Assembly (NCBI RefSeq): GCF_025847205.1
Contig: NZ_JAOYTH010000017.1
Location: 1-64,000 of the forward strand
Source: Pararhizobium sp. YC-54
GTDB taxonomy: Bacteria; Pseudomonadota; Alphaproteobacteria; Rhizobiales; Rhizobiaceae
Length of the DNA: 64,000 nt
Reading direction: 5' to 3'
How positions within the stretch are numbered: position 1 is the first letter of the stretch; each line of letters begins with the position of its first letter. Shown here in pieces: positions 63,706 to 64,000 of the stretch. Both the position numbers and the translations under genes were made by a program. Under the pieces are notes generated by a model. The model saw only the letters and a program-made list of their open reading frames with translations, did not search any database and was not told where the DNA came from.

Positions 63706-64000
63706 TTCATTCCTCCAATGGTGATGATGATGTTTCCATCGTGGTCTTGTGCCGCTTCATCGCCGGGCTCTAAGATGATCGTCGTGTCCATCTGTTCGAT
63801 GACGGCGGGACCTGCAATTCGGGCTTCAGGAGGAAGGTGGTCGCGCCAGTAAATGGGGGTCTCAATCCACCTATCGAACCACACCTGCCTCATGCCTATA
63901 TGGGCCTCGGCAAGAGATGATTTGCGACCCGATACGTCGATCAGGAGCGAAAGATCTATCTCTGCGCGTCGTCCAACTACAGTAGTGTTTACGTTAATAA
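63702..64000 (-). CDS. hyuA: Hydantoinase A/oxoprolinase subunit (C-terminal part, window edge)
   Basis: The frame is open to the right edge of the window and ends at TGA 63702-63704. The visible ~98 residues (TTVVGRRAEIDLSLLIDV, MRQVWFDRWIETPIYWRDHL, PPEARIAGPAVIEQMDTTII, LEPGDEA) are the usual C-terminus of HyuA. The ATP-binding and catalytic parts lie outside. The stop overlaps the hyuB start (GTGA), so the two are coupled. Confidence 0.9.
   Translation of the reverse strand, partial: INVNTTVVGRRAEIDLSLLIDVSGRKSSLAEAHIGMRQVWFDRWIETPIYWRDHLPPEARIAGPAVIEQMDTTIILEPGDEAAQDHDGNIIITIGGMK

Overview
The window looks like part of a large conjugative plasmid, or plasmid-derived island, of an alphaproteobacterium in the Rhizobiaceae (Rhizobium/Agrobacterium/Sinorhizobium group). 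This is inferred from a VirB/VirD4 type IV secretion operon of rhizobial layout, SyrB-like proteins, a DUF932/SSB plasmid-maintenance cluster, many ABC importers for amino compounds, and scattered IS and Tn3 remnants. No rRNA, tRNA or CRISPR array was seen.

Layout. (1) 0.3-14 kb, minus strand: a conjugation-type T4SS reading virB1-virB2-virB3-virB4-[lytic transglycosylase with VirB5-like tail]-virB5-[lipoprotein]-virB6-[small membrane protein]-[secreted protein]-virB8-virB9-virB10-virB11-virD4. (2) 14-17 kb: two secreted proteins (one nuclease-like), a small HTH protein, a winged-HTH protein and a coiled-coil protein. (3) 17.6-37.6 kb: a catabolic block lying between direct repeats (16.6-17.3 and 38.2-38.6 kb). 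It holds two polar amino acid ABC importers, a choline-sulfatase-like sulfatase, its formylglycine-generating enzyme, a GntR regulator, a cupin, aspartate dehydrogenase, an alpha/beta hydrolase, a proline racemase-like enzyme, a DadA-like oxidase, a CryL-like dehydrogenase, aspartase, a NIPSNAP protein, and an acetyl-CoA synthetase gene broken by one stop codon. A palindrome, TTGTCGACAA, recurs at promoters in this block and fits an operator of the GntR protein. (4) 39-47.6 kb: a spermidine/putrescine-type ABC importer with a fused permease, a zinc deacylase, a diaminopimelate epimerase, a diaminopimelate decarboxylase and a divergent LysR. Together these look like import of an acylated diaminopimelate-type compound and its conversion to lysine. 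(5) 47.8-49 kb: decayed Lrp and Tn3 transposase remnants. (6) 49-52.9 kb: an ABC-three-component (ABC-3C) type conflict system (small membrane protein, tagged effector-side protein, middle component, SMC/Rad50-like ATPase) followed by DCL and WGR domain proteins. (7) 53-57.5 kb: secreted proteins, an XRE regulator, SSB, a DUF932 protein and two SyrB-like proteins. (8) 57.7-59.8 kb: an AbiEii-like nucleotidyltransferase gene split by an IS3-family element. (9) 59.9-64 kb: an MmgE/PrpD protein, an IS5-type remnant, and hydantoinase/oxoprolinase subunits B and A (A is cut by the window end).

Links across the window. An AT-rich element (core ATTAATTATATTTTA) lies just upstream of virB1, virB8, the 53.9 kb XRE gene and secreted-protein genes. 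This suggests that the T4SS and the distant 53-54 kb genes form one regulon. The strongest candidates for unusual biology are the ABC-3C locus with its shared GDIxGRDK tag, the transglycosylase/VirB5 chimera, the plasmid-borne diaminopimelate-to-lysine module, and the sulfatase/FGE pair under a mapped GntR operator.
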